Positions 42,169 to 51,002 of a DNA stretch of 64,000 nt are shown piece by piece. The stretch comes from Mageeibacillus indolicus UPII9-5 (GTDB lineage: Bacteria > Bacillota > Clostridia > Saccharofermentanales > Fastidiosipilaceae), in the NCBI RefSeq assembly GCF_000025225.2, contig NC_013895.2, forward strand, positions 1,426,001-1,490,000. The letters run 5' to 3'. The stretch's first letter is position 1. Each line of letters starts with the position of its first letter. The notes under the pieces are model-generated. The model was not told the origin of the DNA. It saw only the letters and a program-made list of their open reading frames with translations, and ran no database searches. The position numbers were made by a program, and so were the translations under genes.

Positions 42169-45100
42169 GAGTTCGCTGTCTCCGGCTGCACCAGTATCCG
42201 GCACTTCATCTTTGTCGCTTAACTCACTTTCTTCGCCGTTCTCGCTCAGCTCCAAAGCTTTATTGTCAGCTTCACCCTCTGAAGCGGCTGCCGAGTTTTC
42301 CTTGAATGCTGGATATCCGTTTAACGAATCGACCATTTTGGCCAAAATCTCTCCCTCCGTTTTCAAATATTTGCGCACAGATTCAGGTAATTTCTTAAAC
42401 TCCGTAAAAGCTTGTAAAATTGCCGCTTTGTTGGCCGCTGTAAGTTTCCATGGATCGAGCTTGAATAAAGCTCGGTATTTTTCTTTGAAATCTTTGGCGG
42501 CCTGTTTATCGTCCTTGGCTCGTTTAACCGCATCCAGCCAAAACTCTTTGGCAACCTGTAATTGGCTAATTTCCGGCTGTAGATATTTTTTTAAAGCCTG
42601 GGAAAATTTTGCCTGGGCGGCCAAGGCTTCTTGTAGTTTCTTTAGGTCGTCAACCGAATAGTTTTCCGGCTCTTTGTGCAAAATATCCGCGTAATTTTCC
42701 CTGAATCGCTCAGCCTGCTCTTGTTCTTCCTTGGTCAATTTGCCTTGGCGATGTTTGCGCCATGCTTCTATCTGTTGTTCAAGCAGTTTTCCTTCTTTTT
42801 CGGTCTCGGTTCTGGCCTCGACGGGTAAGCGCAGCCAATCTTGCCAAGCATCTAAAATCGCTTCACCATCTTGTTCCGTTATTTCGTTCACCTTTTTTGC
42901 CAGTATTTTGGCGTGTTTTTGTCGCCATTTCGGGGCGGCTGTATTGTCCTTATTCTCTTTTTCTTTTTTCGGTTCTTCTCCGGTTGAACGGCGTTTCCTG
43001 CTTTTCGCCGCTTCTTCCTCCGCCGCCCGGCGTTTCGCCGCTTCTTCCTCTGCCGCCCGGCTTTTCGCCGCTTCTTCCTCTGTCGCCCGGCGTTTCGCCG
43101 CCTCTTCCTCTGTTGCCCGGCGTTTCGCCGCTTTTTCCTCTGCCGCCCGGCGTTTCGCCGCTTCTTCCTCTGCCGCCCGGCGTTTCGCCGCCTCTTCCTC
43201 TGTTGCCCGGCGTTTCGCCGCTTCTTCCTCTGCCGCCCGGCGTTTCGCCGCTTCTTCCTCTGTCGCCCGGCGTTTCGCCGCCTCTTCCTCTGCCGCCCGG
43301 CGTTTCGCCGCCTCTTCCTCTGCCGCCCGGCGTTTCGCCGCCTCTTCCTCTGCCGCCCGGCGTTTCGCCGCTTCTTCCTCTACCACCCGGCGTTTCGCCA
43401 GCTGTTCTTGCCAAAACTTGGCTATTTCATCTATTGCGTGCAATTCCGGCAACAGCATTTCCTGCGCTCTCGCAGACAATTTTTTTGCCTCTTCTTTGGC
43501 ACGCACCAAAGTTTGTAAATCAGCAACCGTCAAATCGCCCGGCTGTTTGCTCAACACCGGTTGGAACTTTTTGCGCCAGGCCGCAGCCTCGGCCGCTGCA
43601 GCTTGCTCCTTGGCTTTAGCGGCGGCCTCTTTTTTCGCCGCTTCTTGTCGCTCCGTGGCCTTGGCCAATTTATCAGTCAAAACACTTTTAACTTTAGCTT
43701 TAGCCGTTTGAATTGGTTGCGACAACGCGGCAAATGCACGCAAAGCATCCCGCAACCCTTCGACATCATTATCACCTTGGTCTGTCGTCCAATAGTGTTG
43801 GTAACGTCGCGAAAACTCCGTCCAATTTCTGAAGCCTTCTACCAATTTATCCAAACGCGCCCGCAAAGCTTTTTGTTGAGGATGAGCTGACGGCACGGCA
43901 TTTACGGCAGCTGTAGCCGTGGTGAGCAGGCTCTGATTATCCGGCTGTTTTTCCGCTGCCTCCAACGCCTCTTTTGCTTTCTCATAGGCTGCGCGAAATT
44001 TTTCCTCCTGCTCTTGCATTTCTATTTGTCTTTTCAGCTCCTCCAAACGTTTTTTGGCAGTCTCAAGCTCTTTTTTCGCCTCATTGTTCGCCGCTATTTC
44101 TGCTAAAGCCGCGTCAATTTCTGCCTTGTCTTTACGTTGAGGCGTGTAGCCGTCAGCGAAAAACTTTTGATACAGCCGTTTGAAGTCATCGGCGATAATT
44201 TTATTGGCGTCACCGCTTTTTATGTAATAAACATCATAAGTAAAAGATGTCCGGTTATAGTTAATGTAACGCGGGCCACGAATGTAGATATTTCTATCTG
44301 TTTGCATCAATGTGTTATGAAAATTATGAGCTTTCACGAAACGTTCTTTGACAATATCATCATTATCCAAAAGTGCGCTGCCTTCATACTTATCATATTC
44401 TTCATCAGCATAGCTGCCCTGATTTTTTGCCGGGGACAGGCGATACCAATTGTCGAAAGACAACCCGTAAATTTTGGCAATACCACTGTCATCGCTGATC
44501 GCTGAGGTTTTTTCCAAATCCTTGTATGCGTTGTATTCACCGGCGTAAAAATAAGTACCGTAATATGATGACTTGACTAAACGATTTATTTTGCAGTCCA
44601 CTTGATTAAGTAAAAGCATATCTTCTCGTTCGCGGTACGGGGCAAACAAGCTACCCAAATCTTTGGTAAATGAAATAGGGTTTATGTCCGGGTTTTGTCG
44701 CCGATTACTCGGCTTTTTGATTGAAAATACTTTCCACTCCTGATTGGCAACTGGTGGAATGACATGTAGGATAAAGTTTAATTTTGCTTGTTTAACAGCA
44801 TTATTAACCCCTTCGGTATTGCGGGGCAAGGCAAGTTCATTGTTGCCGGGTTTTACGGAGGGCATGCTGCCGGGCGACTTGTAGCCAAGCGGTATTTCCT
44901 GAATTTCCCATCTGTATCTATACTTTTCGGGAGCCCAAACGACTTCCGCCTCTTTGCCGTTATCCGGCCTAAACTCGGCAATAGTTTCCCATTTATCCGC
45001 GCCGTTCGCGCTGCGCAGCAGGTTGATTACCCCATCAGTGATTTCGCGGCCGTCGTTTGCATCGTTAACGCGCAAGCTAATCGTCGTTTTTTTCACCGGG

Positions 45101-45309
45101 GGTTGGGGCTGATCGGTCTTGCCGGCAGGGGACTCTGCTGCTGCCGCTGCCGGTTTGGCTTCGCCGTCCCGTTGTTCAGGTGCGTTGCGGTGATATGCTC
45201 CGGAGTCGGTGTTTTTACTGAGTCCGATTATTTCATAGCTTCCGCTGCCGCTTGTCAAAAGTAACGTCGCCGCCAACAGGCTGCCGATATTTCTGAATAT
45301 TTTTTTCAT
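42004..45309 (-). CDS. Large surface protein with long coiled coil and truncated sorting signal
   Basis: An 1101-aa exported protein: signal peptide MKKIFRNIGSLLAATLLLTSG, a Cna-B-like beta domain (about residues 73-155, ISLRVNDANDGREITDG), a middle region without assignment, a long Ala/Lys/Glu coiled coil, about 12 copies of AAKRRAAEEE (about 640-770), further helical segments, then an acidic stretch and VPDTGAAGD, which looks like a sortase motif. The hydrophobic segment and basic tail that should follow are missing. From about 42172 the frame continues through the reverse strand of the neighbouring LOR/SDH gene for 54 codons. So the protein is probably secreted but no longer wall-anchored. 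Confidence 0.65.
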   Translation of the reverse strand: MKKIFRNIGSLLAATLLLTSGSGSYEIIGLSKNTDSGAYHRNAPEQRDGEAKPAAAAAESPAGKTDQPQPPVKKTTISLRVNDANDGREITDGVINLLRSANGADKWETIAEFRPDNGKEAEVVWAPEKYRYRWEIQEIPLGYKSPGSMPSVKPGNNELALPRNTEGVNNAVKQAKLNFILHVIPPVANQEWKVFSIKKPSNRRQNPDINPISFTKDLGSLFAPYREREDMLLLNQVDCKINRLVKSSYYGTYFYAGEYNAYKDLEKTSAISDDSGIAKIYGLSFDNWYRLSPAKNQGSYADEEYDKYEGSALLDNDDIVKERFVKAHNFHNTLMQTDRNIYIRGPRYINYNRTSFTYDVYYIKSGDANKIIADDFKRLYQKFFADGYTPQRKDKAEIDAALAEIAANNEAKKELETAKKRLEELKRQIEMQEQEEKFRAAYEKAKEALEAAEKQPDNQSLLTTATAAVNAVPSAHPQQKALRARLDKLVEGFRNWTEFSRRYQHYWTTDQGDNDVEGLRDALRAFAALSQPIQTAKAKVKSVLTDKLAKATERQEAAKKEAAAKAKEQAAAAEAAAWRKKFQPVLSKQPGDLTVADLQTLVRAKEEAKKLSARAQEMLLPELHAIDEIAKFWQEQLAKRRVVEEEAAKRRAAEEEAAKRRAAEEEAAKRRAAEEEAAKRRATEEEAAKRRAAEEEAAKRRATEEEAAKRRAAEEEAAKRRAAEEKAAKRRATEEEAAKRRATEEEAAKSRAAEEEAAKRRAAEEEAAKSRKRRSTGEEPKKEKENKDNTAAPKWRQKHAKILAKKVNEITEQDGEAILDAWQDWLRLPVEARTETEKEGKLLEQQIEAWRKHRQGKLTKEEQEQAERFRENYADILHKEPENYSVDDLKKLQEALAAQAKFSQALKKYLQPEISQLQVAKEFWLDAVKRAKDDKQAAKDFKEKYRALFKLDPWKLTAANKAAILQAFTEFKKLPESVRKYLKTEGEILAKMVDSLNGYPAFKENSAAASEGEADNKALELSENGEESELSDKDEVPDTGAAGDSELSAQSLSNIGHEVLPVSYDGNSGQRTSVRELVDRKFLDVDSVHVDWANNSVKFVI
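43012..43399. repeat. Coding minisatellite of 30-bp units in the surface-protein gene
   Basis: About 13 near-identical 30-bp units (plus strand CGCCGCTTCTTCCTCTGCCG then CCCGGCGTTT) encode AAKRR(A/T)(A/T)EEE. Variants differ at one or two bases (Ala/Thr, Arg/Ser, one Glu to Lys), which indicates recent expansion. All other frames also stay open. Confidence 0.9.
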
Positions 45310-45398
45310 ATGCTCCTCCTATGAACATTCTTATAGCTAAAGCTTAACGGGCAGTCGAAAAAAGTTGAGCGACAAATTTCGACATTTTTGTACAAAGC

Positions 45399-45467
45399 CC
45401 CACCAACCGCGGTGCAGCGAGGCCAATCCTCTCGCAGCCCACCAACCGCGGTGCAGCATGGCCAATC
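45399..45467. repeat. Two 30-bp direct repeats
   Basis: CCCACCAACCGCGGTGCAGC plus two variable bases plus GGCCAATC occurs at 45399-45428 and 45438-45467. Each contains the palindrome ACCGCGGT. It lies between the divergent surface-protein and phosphomutase genes. Confidence 0.7.
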
Positions 45468-45488
45468 GGCAAAAAGAGACAATTTACA

Positions 45489-45517
45489 TTGTTTTATTCA
45501 TCATTTATCAGTAAAAT
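45489..45517 (+). promoter_or_regulatory. Predicted promoter of the phosphohexomutase gene
   Basis: TTGTTT (45489-45494) and TAAAAT (45512-45517) with a 17-bp spacer, 44 bp before the start codon. Confidence 0.4.
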
Positions 45518-45560
45518 TAACTAAATAGAACAACAGCAACGTTGTTTGAAGGAGGTTTTT

Positions 45561-47390
45561 ATGGTGACAAAATGGACTGATAAATGGCAGGAAAACTTAC
45601 AAAGCTGGTTAGCTTGCCCCTTTGTGCCGGCCGAATTAAGAGATTCCGCCAGTTTTCCCGGCAACGAAAAAAACATCGTTGATTTACGAGAAATAAAAAG
45701 TGAAACCAATTGGCCCAAAGAATTGCGCGACTACCTCAGTGACGCTTTTGCGGCTGAACTAAGTTTCGGGACTGCCGGCTTACGCGGCAAGATGGGGGTA
45801 GGCCTCAACCGAATGAATGTCTACACGGTTGCCGTCGCTTCCCAAGGCGTTGCCGCTTGGCTCAGAAGCAAATACAGTGCCGATCGCTGCAGCGAAGCCG
45901 GCGTGGTCATCGGTTATGACACGCGGCACAATTCCCAACTCTTTGCTGAAGTCGCGGCCACAGTTTTTGCCGCCAACGGAGTAGCGGTAGCTCTGTTTCC
46001 GACCTACTGCCAGACACCCATGCTGGCCTACGCTATCAGACCTTTGCAAGCTTTAGCTGGAATAATGGTAACCGCATCGCATAATCCAGCCGTATATAAT
46101 GGTTATAAATTATATGGATCAGACGGCATTCAAGTCGGGCAAGAAGAAGTTGATCAAATAACCAAATTTATTTCAACCGAATATACAGCGGTCGATTTTG
46201 AAGAAGCTCTGCAAGAACAACAAATCAGCTATGTGCATCAAACTATTGAACGCGATTACATAGAAAAAACGATTCATCAACTGACCCCGCCCGTCGGCGC
46301 CGGCGGCATAAAAATTGCTTATACCGCTATGCACGGCACAGGAGCCAAGATAGTCCTTCCCCTTTTACGTGCCGGCGGTTTCACCAACGTTGTGACAGTA
46401 AAGGAACAAATCGAACCGGACGGCGACTTTCCGACCGCCCCAGCCCCCAATCCCGAATTTCCCAAAGCTACCGTTTTGTTGCGCGAACTGGCAGCGAAAG
46501 AAAAAGCGGATCTGGCCTTGGCAACCGATCCCGACGCTGATCGTCTAGCTGTGGTCATTCCGGATAACGCCGGAGAATATCACCAGCTTACCGGCAACCA
46601 AACGGCCGCTTTTTTGGCTGATTACTGGCTTTCTTTCCTCAAAAACAACCATAAATTGCCGGCCAATGCCGCCATCGTAAAGTCCATCGTCACAGCTGAT
46701 CTCGGCCGATCAATTGCCGCAACTTTCGGGGTCCATTTGGAAGAATCTTTGACCGGATTTAAAGATATTTGTGGTAAAATACGTGAATTTCAGGCCAATT
46801 CCACTTATGAGTATGTTATGGGGTATGAAGAAAGCATCGGCTACGCCCTAGGTCGGAATGTTTTGGACAAAGACGGTTGCTCGGCTGCCTATATTTTTGC
46901 GCATGCCGCAGCCTCTTACAAAGCTCAAGGGCTCAGCTTATGGGATGCTTGGGAAGGAATTTGTCGCAAGTACGGCTATTTGGGCGAAACCACCCTTAAT
47001 ATTGTCCGTGAGGGGCAAATTGGGAAAAAGTTCATGGCCTACGTCATGGATCACTTCCGTTTGGAGGCACCTCTCACTTTAGCGGGCAGCAAATTAGACT
47101 ATTTTGAAGATTTTCTTTCGTCTTACCGCGGCAAAATTACCTATGACGGCATCACTCGCAGCATTATTAAAACTGGGGTTATCAATTTACGTTCATCCAA
47201 TGTTATGCGATATCATTTTGCTGATGGGAACTGGTATGCCCTGCGCCCGTCCGGTACGGAGCCAAAACTAAAAGTTTATTTATATGCCTCGGCAGATTCG
47301 CAAGCGGCAGCTGATGCCAAGGTAAAAGTTATGACCGATGAAGTTCAGGCTGTAATTGACGCTCTTGAAGCCAAATTCAAAGCGGAGTAG
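45561..47390 (+). CDS. pgcA: Phosphoglucomutase/phosphomannomutase family protein
   Basis: A 609-aa alpha-D-phosphohexomutase that interconverts hexose-1- and 6-phosphates, feeding cell-wall and glycolipid precursors. The phosphoserine loop TASHNPAVYNGYK, the metal-binding loop ATDPDADRLAV, the sugar-binding GYEESIGY and the phosphate-binding RPSGTEPKLKVY are all present. Length and GTAGLRGKMG near the N-terminus match the Gram-positive PgcA/PGM type. The ATG at 45561 follows AAGGAGGT; an in-frame TTG at 45546 contains it. Confidence 0.9.
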   Translation: MVTKWTDKWQENLQSWLACPFVPAELRDSASFPGNEKNIVDLREIKSETNWPKELRDYLSDAFAAELSFGTAGLRGKMGVGLNRMNVYTVAVASQGVAAWLRSKYSADRCSEAGVVIGYDTRHNSQLFAEVAATVFAANGVAVALFPTYCQTPMLAYAIRPLQALAGIMVTASHNPAVYNGYKLYGSDGIQVGQEEVDQITKFISTEYTAVDFEEALQEQQISYVHQTIERDYIEKTIHQLTPPVGAGGIKIAYTAMHGTGAKIVLPLLRAGGFTNVVTVKEQIEPDGDFPTAPAPNPEFPKATVLLRELAAKEKADLALATDPDADRLAVVIPDNAGEYHQLTGNQTAAFLADYWLSFLKNNHKLPANAAIVKSIVTADLGRSIAATFGVHLEESLTGFKDICGKIREFQANSTYEYVMGYEESIGYALGRNVLDKDGCSAAYIFAHAAASYKAQGLSLWDAWEGICRKYGYLGETTLNIVREGQIGKKFMAYVMDHFRLEAPLTLAGSKLDYFEDFLSSYRGKITYDGITRSIIKTGVINLRSSNVMRYHFADGNWYALRPSGTEPKLKVYLYASADSQAAADAKVKVMTDEVQAVIDALEAKFKAE

Positions 47391-47578
47391 GGAGTAGACC
47401 ACGAGTGTAAAATTGTTCAGGAATATGGACACGTAAACGTCTATTATGCTTTAAATCTGAGGACAGAATCAGAGGGCGCAATCAGAGGGCGGCGGGCTCA
47501 GCAGTTCGTCGCCTTCTGCCGTTATTGCCCACAACTTTGAAAATACTTTTTGATAATTCTATATATGAAAGAGGCTTT

Positions 47579-47614
47579 GAAAAAATCTCCGTAACGTCGT
47601 CTTGGCAGAGATTT
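47579..47614. terminator. Terminator shared by convergent genes
   Basis: AAATCTC (47583-47589) pairs with GAGATTT (47608-47614). On the minus strand it ends GAGATTTTTTC right after the DUF1934 stop. On the plus strand the following bases are CTTT. The preceding 190 bp after pgcA hold nothing recognisable. Confidence 0.6.
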
Positions 47615-47616
47615 CT

Positions 47617-48285
47617 TTAACGGCTCCTAAAAATTAAACGATATTCGATACTACACGTAAATATTGTGCCAACGTCCGAACCGGCCTGATCCGCCAATTC
47701 ATAGACCACTTTCAGCTTGCCGCCCTTTTCGTCCATCGAAAAATCCACCTGATGGGTAAAATAATCAAGCTCCAAGCTGCCGTATTCGGTATTTACAGTC
47801 AAAACCTGATTAGGCGCGGCCATATCAAATACAAATTCCATAGCGTTATGCGGGCGTCGTTGCAAAATTATGCGGTGACCAGATGAGGACGAATCTGTGA
47901 TGTTGTGGGATAATTCGTGGGAACGTTCACCGGATATAAGGGGCAGCTTAATTCGCCAAGTTGCCGTTTGTCCCGGCTGAACCGTATCTGAACGACAGTA
48001 AGCGGATCCACATCTGTGGAGAGAATCATCCTCAATATAGCTTAGTTCGAGATAATTGGATACTATCGACAAAACACCGCGATAAATTTTTCGCTCCGGC
48101 CTGCCCCCTGCCGCCTGCTGCGTCCAAACCAAACGCACCTGCCATGAACCGCCAGAAAGTTCCGGCCACGCATTAGGTAGACTCGCCTGTGTCGAAGGCT
48201 CTATGCCAACAGCGTTCTTCGCACCCTGGGCTTTATCTGCCCCCTCCGCCTCATACACTTTTTCTGCTTCCCTTGCCTTCGCCAT
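47617..48285 (-). CDS. DUF1934 (YwiB-like) protein
   Basis: A 222-aa protein whose C-terminal 150 residues resemble the DUF1934/YwiB beta-barrel family (VLTVNTEYGSLELDYFTHQVDFSMDEKGGKLKVVYEL), lipocalin-like small proteins of unknown function often next to cell-wall or translation genes in Firmicutes. The N-terminus has a 60-residue Ala/Lys/Gly-rich extension. The ATG at 48285 follows GGTGGGAG and lies just after the ddl stop. The frame extends to 48381 inside ddl without a ribosome site there. Confidence 0.6.
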   Translation of the reverse strand: MAKAREAEKVYEAEGADKAQGAKNAVGIEPSTQASLPNAWPELSGGSWQVRLVWTQQAAGGRPERKIYRGVLSIVSNYLELSYIEDDSLHRCGSAYCRSDTVQPGQTATWRIKLPLISGERSHELSHNITDSSSSGHRIILQRRPHNAMEFVFDMAAPNQVLTVNTEYGSLELDYFTHQVDFSMDEKGGKLKVVYELADQAGSDVGTIFTCSIEYRLIFRSR

Positions 48286-48316
48286 AGCCGCTCCCACCTG
48301 CCCGCGCTCCGAATGG

Positions 48317-49432
48317 TCAGATAGTTTCAACTCGCCGCCCGGCCTGATGCTCGGCAATAGCCAAACGACAAAGCTGATCAACCAACGCCGGCAAATTTAT
48401 CCCGGCTTTTGCCCATGCCTGCGGATACAGACTTGTAGCTGTGAAACCGGGCAAAGAATTGATTTCATTCAAGTACAACGCCCCACTGCAACGGTCGAGG
48501 AAAAAGTCGACTCTGGCCATTCCCTTACAACCCAATACTTTGTAGGCCTTTTGTGCCAAATTTAAAATTCGCTCCGCCAAATCAGTCGGGAGATCCGCAG
48601 GCAAGGCCAAGGACGAAGCTCCAGCCGCAAAATATTTCGTCTCATAATCATAAAAAGCCACGTCCGCCTGCATCAAAATTTCGCCGACCATCGGCGCTTG
48701 CGGCTGCAAATTACCCAAAACCGCGACTTCAAGTTCTCGCGCCGGAATATATTGCTCCAAAAGGATTTCACGATCAAACTTGCTCACTTCACCAAGTGCG
48801 GCAACCAACTCAGAACGATTTCCCGCCTTAAAAGTACCGACAGACGAGCCACCCGAAGCCGGTTTCAAAAAAATTGGATAGGTCAAAACCTTTTCCACGG
48901 CGGCGGAAGTTTCCGGCAAGCCTATGCTGTCTTTAGCTAAGTCGTCACGAGTAACCACGTAATATGGCACCACCGGCAATTTATTTGCCGCCCAAATTTG
49001 TTTGGCAAAAATTTTGTTCATGCCTAAAGCCGAAGCCAACACGCCGGAGCCAACATAAGGAATATCTGTCATGTTTAAAAATCCTTGTAATGTTCCATCT
49101 TCACAATTGATACCATGAACGGCCGGGAAAATCACCTCGGGATTTTTGCCGAAAAAGTAGGTAAAAAAACGCCGCGGATTAAATACTTCCTTAATTTTCA
49201 GGCCTCGCGCGTGCTTTTTGTGCCACGCTTTATAAGCCGCCTGCTCCCAACCCTCCGTAAGTAGCACCTCCGGTTCGACCAGCAACGGCAACCAATCCCC
49301 CGCTTTGGTAATGCCCAGCGGCAACACATCATATTTAAGTTCTTTTAAAGCATTGATAACGTAAAAAGCGGAACGACACGAAACTAAGTGTTCCGTTGAA
49401 ACGCCGCCGAAAATTACTGCAACTGTATTCAT
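48317..49432 (-). CDS. ddl: D-alanine--D-alanine ligase
   Basis: A 371-aa ATP-grasp enzyme that makes the D-Ala-D-Ala dipeptide for peptidoglycan. The N-terminal VAVIFGGVSTEHLVS, the ATP-binding loop KPASGGSSVGTFK, EQYIPARELEVAVLG and the C-terminal ARVDFFLD with LNEINSLPGFT signatures are intact. The residue region that selects D-Ala rather than D-lactate is not resolved by eye. It is the last essential gene of the recG-rsmD-coaD-ddl run, which is read on the minus strand. Confidence 0.93.
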   Translation of the reverse strand: MNTVAVIFGGVSTEHLVSCRSAFYVINALKELKYDVLPLGITKAGDWLPLLVEPEVLLTEGWEQAAYKAWHKKHARGLKIKEVFNPRRFFTYFFGKNPEVIFPAVHGINCEDGTLQGFLNMTDIPYVGSGVLASALGMNKIFAKQIWAANKLPVVPYYVVTRDDLAKDSIGLPETSAAVEKVLTYPIFLKPASGGSSVGTFKAGNRSELVAALGEVSKFDREILLEQYIPARELEVAVLGNLQPQAPMVGEILMQADVAFYDYETKYFAAGASSLALPADLPTDLAERILNLAQKAYKVLGCKGMARVDFFLDRCSGALYLNEINSLPGFTATSLYPQAWAKAGINLPALVDQLCRLAIAEHQAGRRVETI

Positions 49433-49446
49433 TATATCTCCGGTAA

Positions 49447-49884
49447 TTATTGTATTCCCTGTTTATCTTTTTGAATTTGTAACAAAGCGTCCGTCAAACT
49501 GCGCTCAACATTTCCCACCAAATCTTCCGCATAATTATAGGCCTTTTCTCGGATATCTGCCGCCTCAGCCTCAGCAGAGGACAAAATCTTGTCGCGAATC
49601 TCTTCCGCCTGTTTAATAATCGCACTTTCGTCCAACATGCGCACACCACGTTCATGCGAATCTTCAATAATTCGTTTCCCTTCCTGCTTGGCACTTTCAA
49701 TTATTTCTTCGCCTTTTTTGATGATCCATTTGGCATTTTTTAGCTCACCCGGCAGGTTGGTGGTAATCAATTCCAAAGTATGCAAAAAATATTCCCGATC
49801 GATGATGCAGTTTTGGGACAAAAGTATGCCGCGGGCATTCTCGACCCTTCCCTTCAGCTCTTCAAGATAATCTACAACATCCAT
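49447..49884 (-). CDS. Coiled-coil ATP-synthase-b-like protein of unknown function
   Basis: A 145-aa, highly charged helical protein without membrane segment. The N-terminus MDVVDYLEELKGRVENA and the later AKWIIKKGEEIIESAKQEG match a conserved clostridial family that sits next to coaD and rsmD and is often annotated as ATPase or F0 b-like. Its function is not known. I chose the ATG at 49884 because homologues start at this point; a GTG at 49905 with GAGGG upstream is possible. Confidence 0.6.
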   Translation of the reverse strand: MDVVDYLEELKGRVENARGILLSQNCIIDREYFLHTLELITTNLPGELKNAKWIIKKGEEIIESAKQEGKRIIEDSHERGVRMLDESAIIKQAEEIRDKILSSAEAEAADIREKAYNYAEDLVGNVERSLTDALLQIQKDKQGIQ

Positions 49885-49897
49885 CTTATTGCGCTCT

Positions 49898-50419
49898 TTA
49901 CCCACGTCGGCCACCCTCTAATTTCCCTTTCCTGACACAACATTTTGACCGCACCACCGCTTGAATCTGCGCCGGCACCATACCACTTATATCACCACTG
50001 TAAGCAGCTACTTCCCGCACTATTGACGAACTGGTAAAAGCCAAATCAGGTCGGCAGCTGAGCAAAATCGACTCAAACTCCGGCCAAAGCAACCGGTTGG
50101 CCGCCGCCATTTCCGCCTCAAAGCGGAAATCCGACTCGCTTCGTAAGCCACGGACTATTGCCTTGGCCCCTTTTTCACGCATGAAATTGACCAGCAGCCC
50201 GTCATAGGGAATTACTTTTATTTTATCCCGATCCGCCTCGGAATCAATACAGGCTTGCACCATCGCACACCGCTCCGCCAAAGTAAACAACGGATTTTTT
50301 TGATAATTGGTCAGGACAGCCACAATCAGCCGATCGCACAGTCCTGCCGCCCGGCGGGCTATGTCCAGATGTCCGTTGGTAAACGGGTCGAAAGTGCCGG
50401 GGTAAACTAAGGTTCGCAT
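49898..50419 (-). CDS. coaD: Phosphopantetheine adenylyltransferase
   Basis: A 173-aa nucleotidyltransferase that makes dephospho-CoA from 4'-phosphopantetheine and ATP, the fourth step of CoA synthesis. The N-terminal YPGTFDPFTNGHLDI carries the T/HxGH motif, and the C-terminal TSSSIVRE region (the ISSTxVRE motif) is present; RGLRSESDFRFEAEMA is typical of CoaD. It follows rsmD by 9 bp, the common rsmD-coaD arrangement. Confidence 0.93.
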   Translation of the reverse strand: MRTLVYPGTFDPFTNGHLDIARRAAGLCDRLIVAVLTNYQKNPLFTLAERCAMVQACIDSEADRDKIKVIPYDGLLVNFMREKGAKAIVRGLRSESDFRFEAEMAAANRLLWPEFESILLSCRPDLAFTSSSIVREVAAYSGDISGMVPAQIQAVVRSKCCVRKGKLEGGRRG

Positions 50420-50428
50420 GTATCGCTC

Positions 50429-51001
50429 CTACGTAGAGATAATATTTTTCATATAGAATACTACCATTGCTGAGCCGTAGTGACAATGTTTAAACAATTG
50501 CAAATCAGTTACAACTTTGTCCAATTCTGTTTCCTTACCGCCTTCAACCGCCAAAATTCCGCCCGGCGACAAAATCGAGCTCAAAACGGCGGCGTTTTTT
50601 TGCCAAAATGTCGCCAAGTCCGCATACGGCGGATCCATGAGAATAAGGTCGAATTTTTCGCTTCGCACCGCTGCCTGATTCAAAAAGCCGGCGACTGAAG
50701 TTGTATATATATCAGCAAGTTCCGTTAAATGTGTCTTTTGCAAATTGATTATCTGAGCTTGGCGGGCCTCGTTTGAACGGTCAACCAAGGTGGCCCGTGC
50801 TGCGCCGCGACTCAACGCCTCAATGGCCAGTTGGCCGCTGCCGGCAAACAAATCCAATACATGCAGGCCAGCGAAACTGAGCCGCGCCTGTAAAACATTA
50901 AAAATTCCTTCTTTGGTTTTGTCGGCACTGGGGCGGGTCGTGCGGCCTTTCGGGCAAACCAGTTGTATGCTTCGTGCCATTCCGGAAATTACTCGCGGCA
51001 T
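50429..51001 (-). CDS. rsmD: 16S rRNA (guanine966-N2)-methyltransferase
   Basis: A 190-aa Rossmann-fold methyltransferase. SAM-binding motif DLFAGSGQLAIEALSRGA, catalytic motif LILMDPPYADL and the N-terminal RVISGMARS with TRPSADKTKEGIFNVL are typical of RsmD. The ATG at 51001 has GGAGG eight bases upstream; a GTG at 51016 overlaps the site. It directly follows recG. Confidence 0.9.
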   Translation of the reverse strand: MPRVISGMARSIQLVCPKGRTTRPSADKTKEGIFNVLQARLSFAGLHVLDLFAGSGQLAIEALSRGAARATLVDRSNEARQAQIINLQKTHLTELADIYTTSVAGFLNQAAVRSEKFDLILMDPPYADLATFWQKNAAVLSSILSPGGILAVEGGKETELDKVVTDLQLFKHCHYGSAMVVFYMKNIIST

Positions 51002-51002
51002 G

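Noticed and set aside
42731-43711. Long open frames on the plus strand opposite the 30-bp repeat region
   Set aside because: They are by-products of the repeat, whose unit has no stop in several frames. The minus-strand frame has the signal peptide, ribosome site and domain structure.
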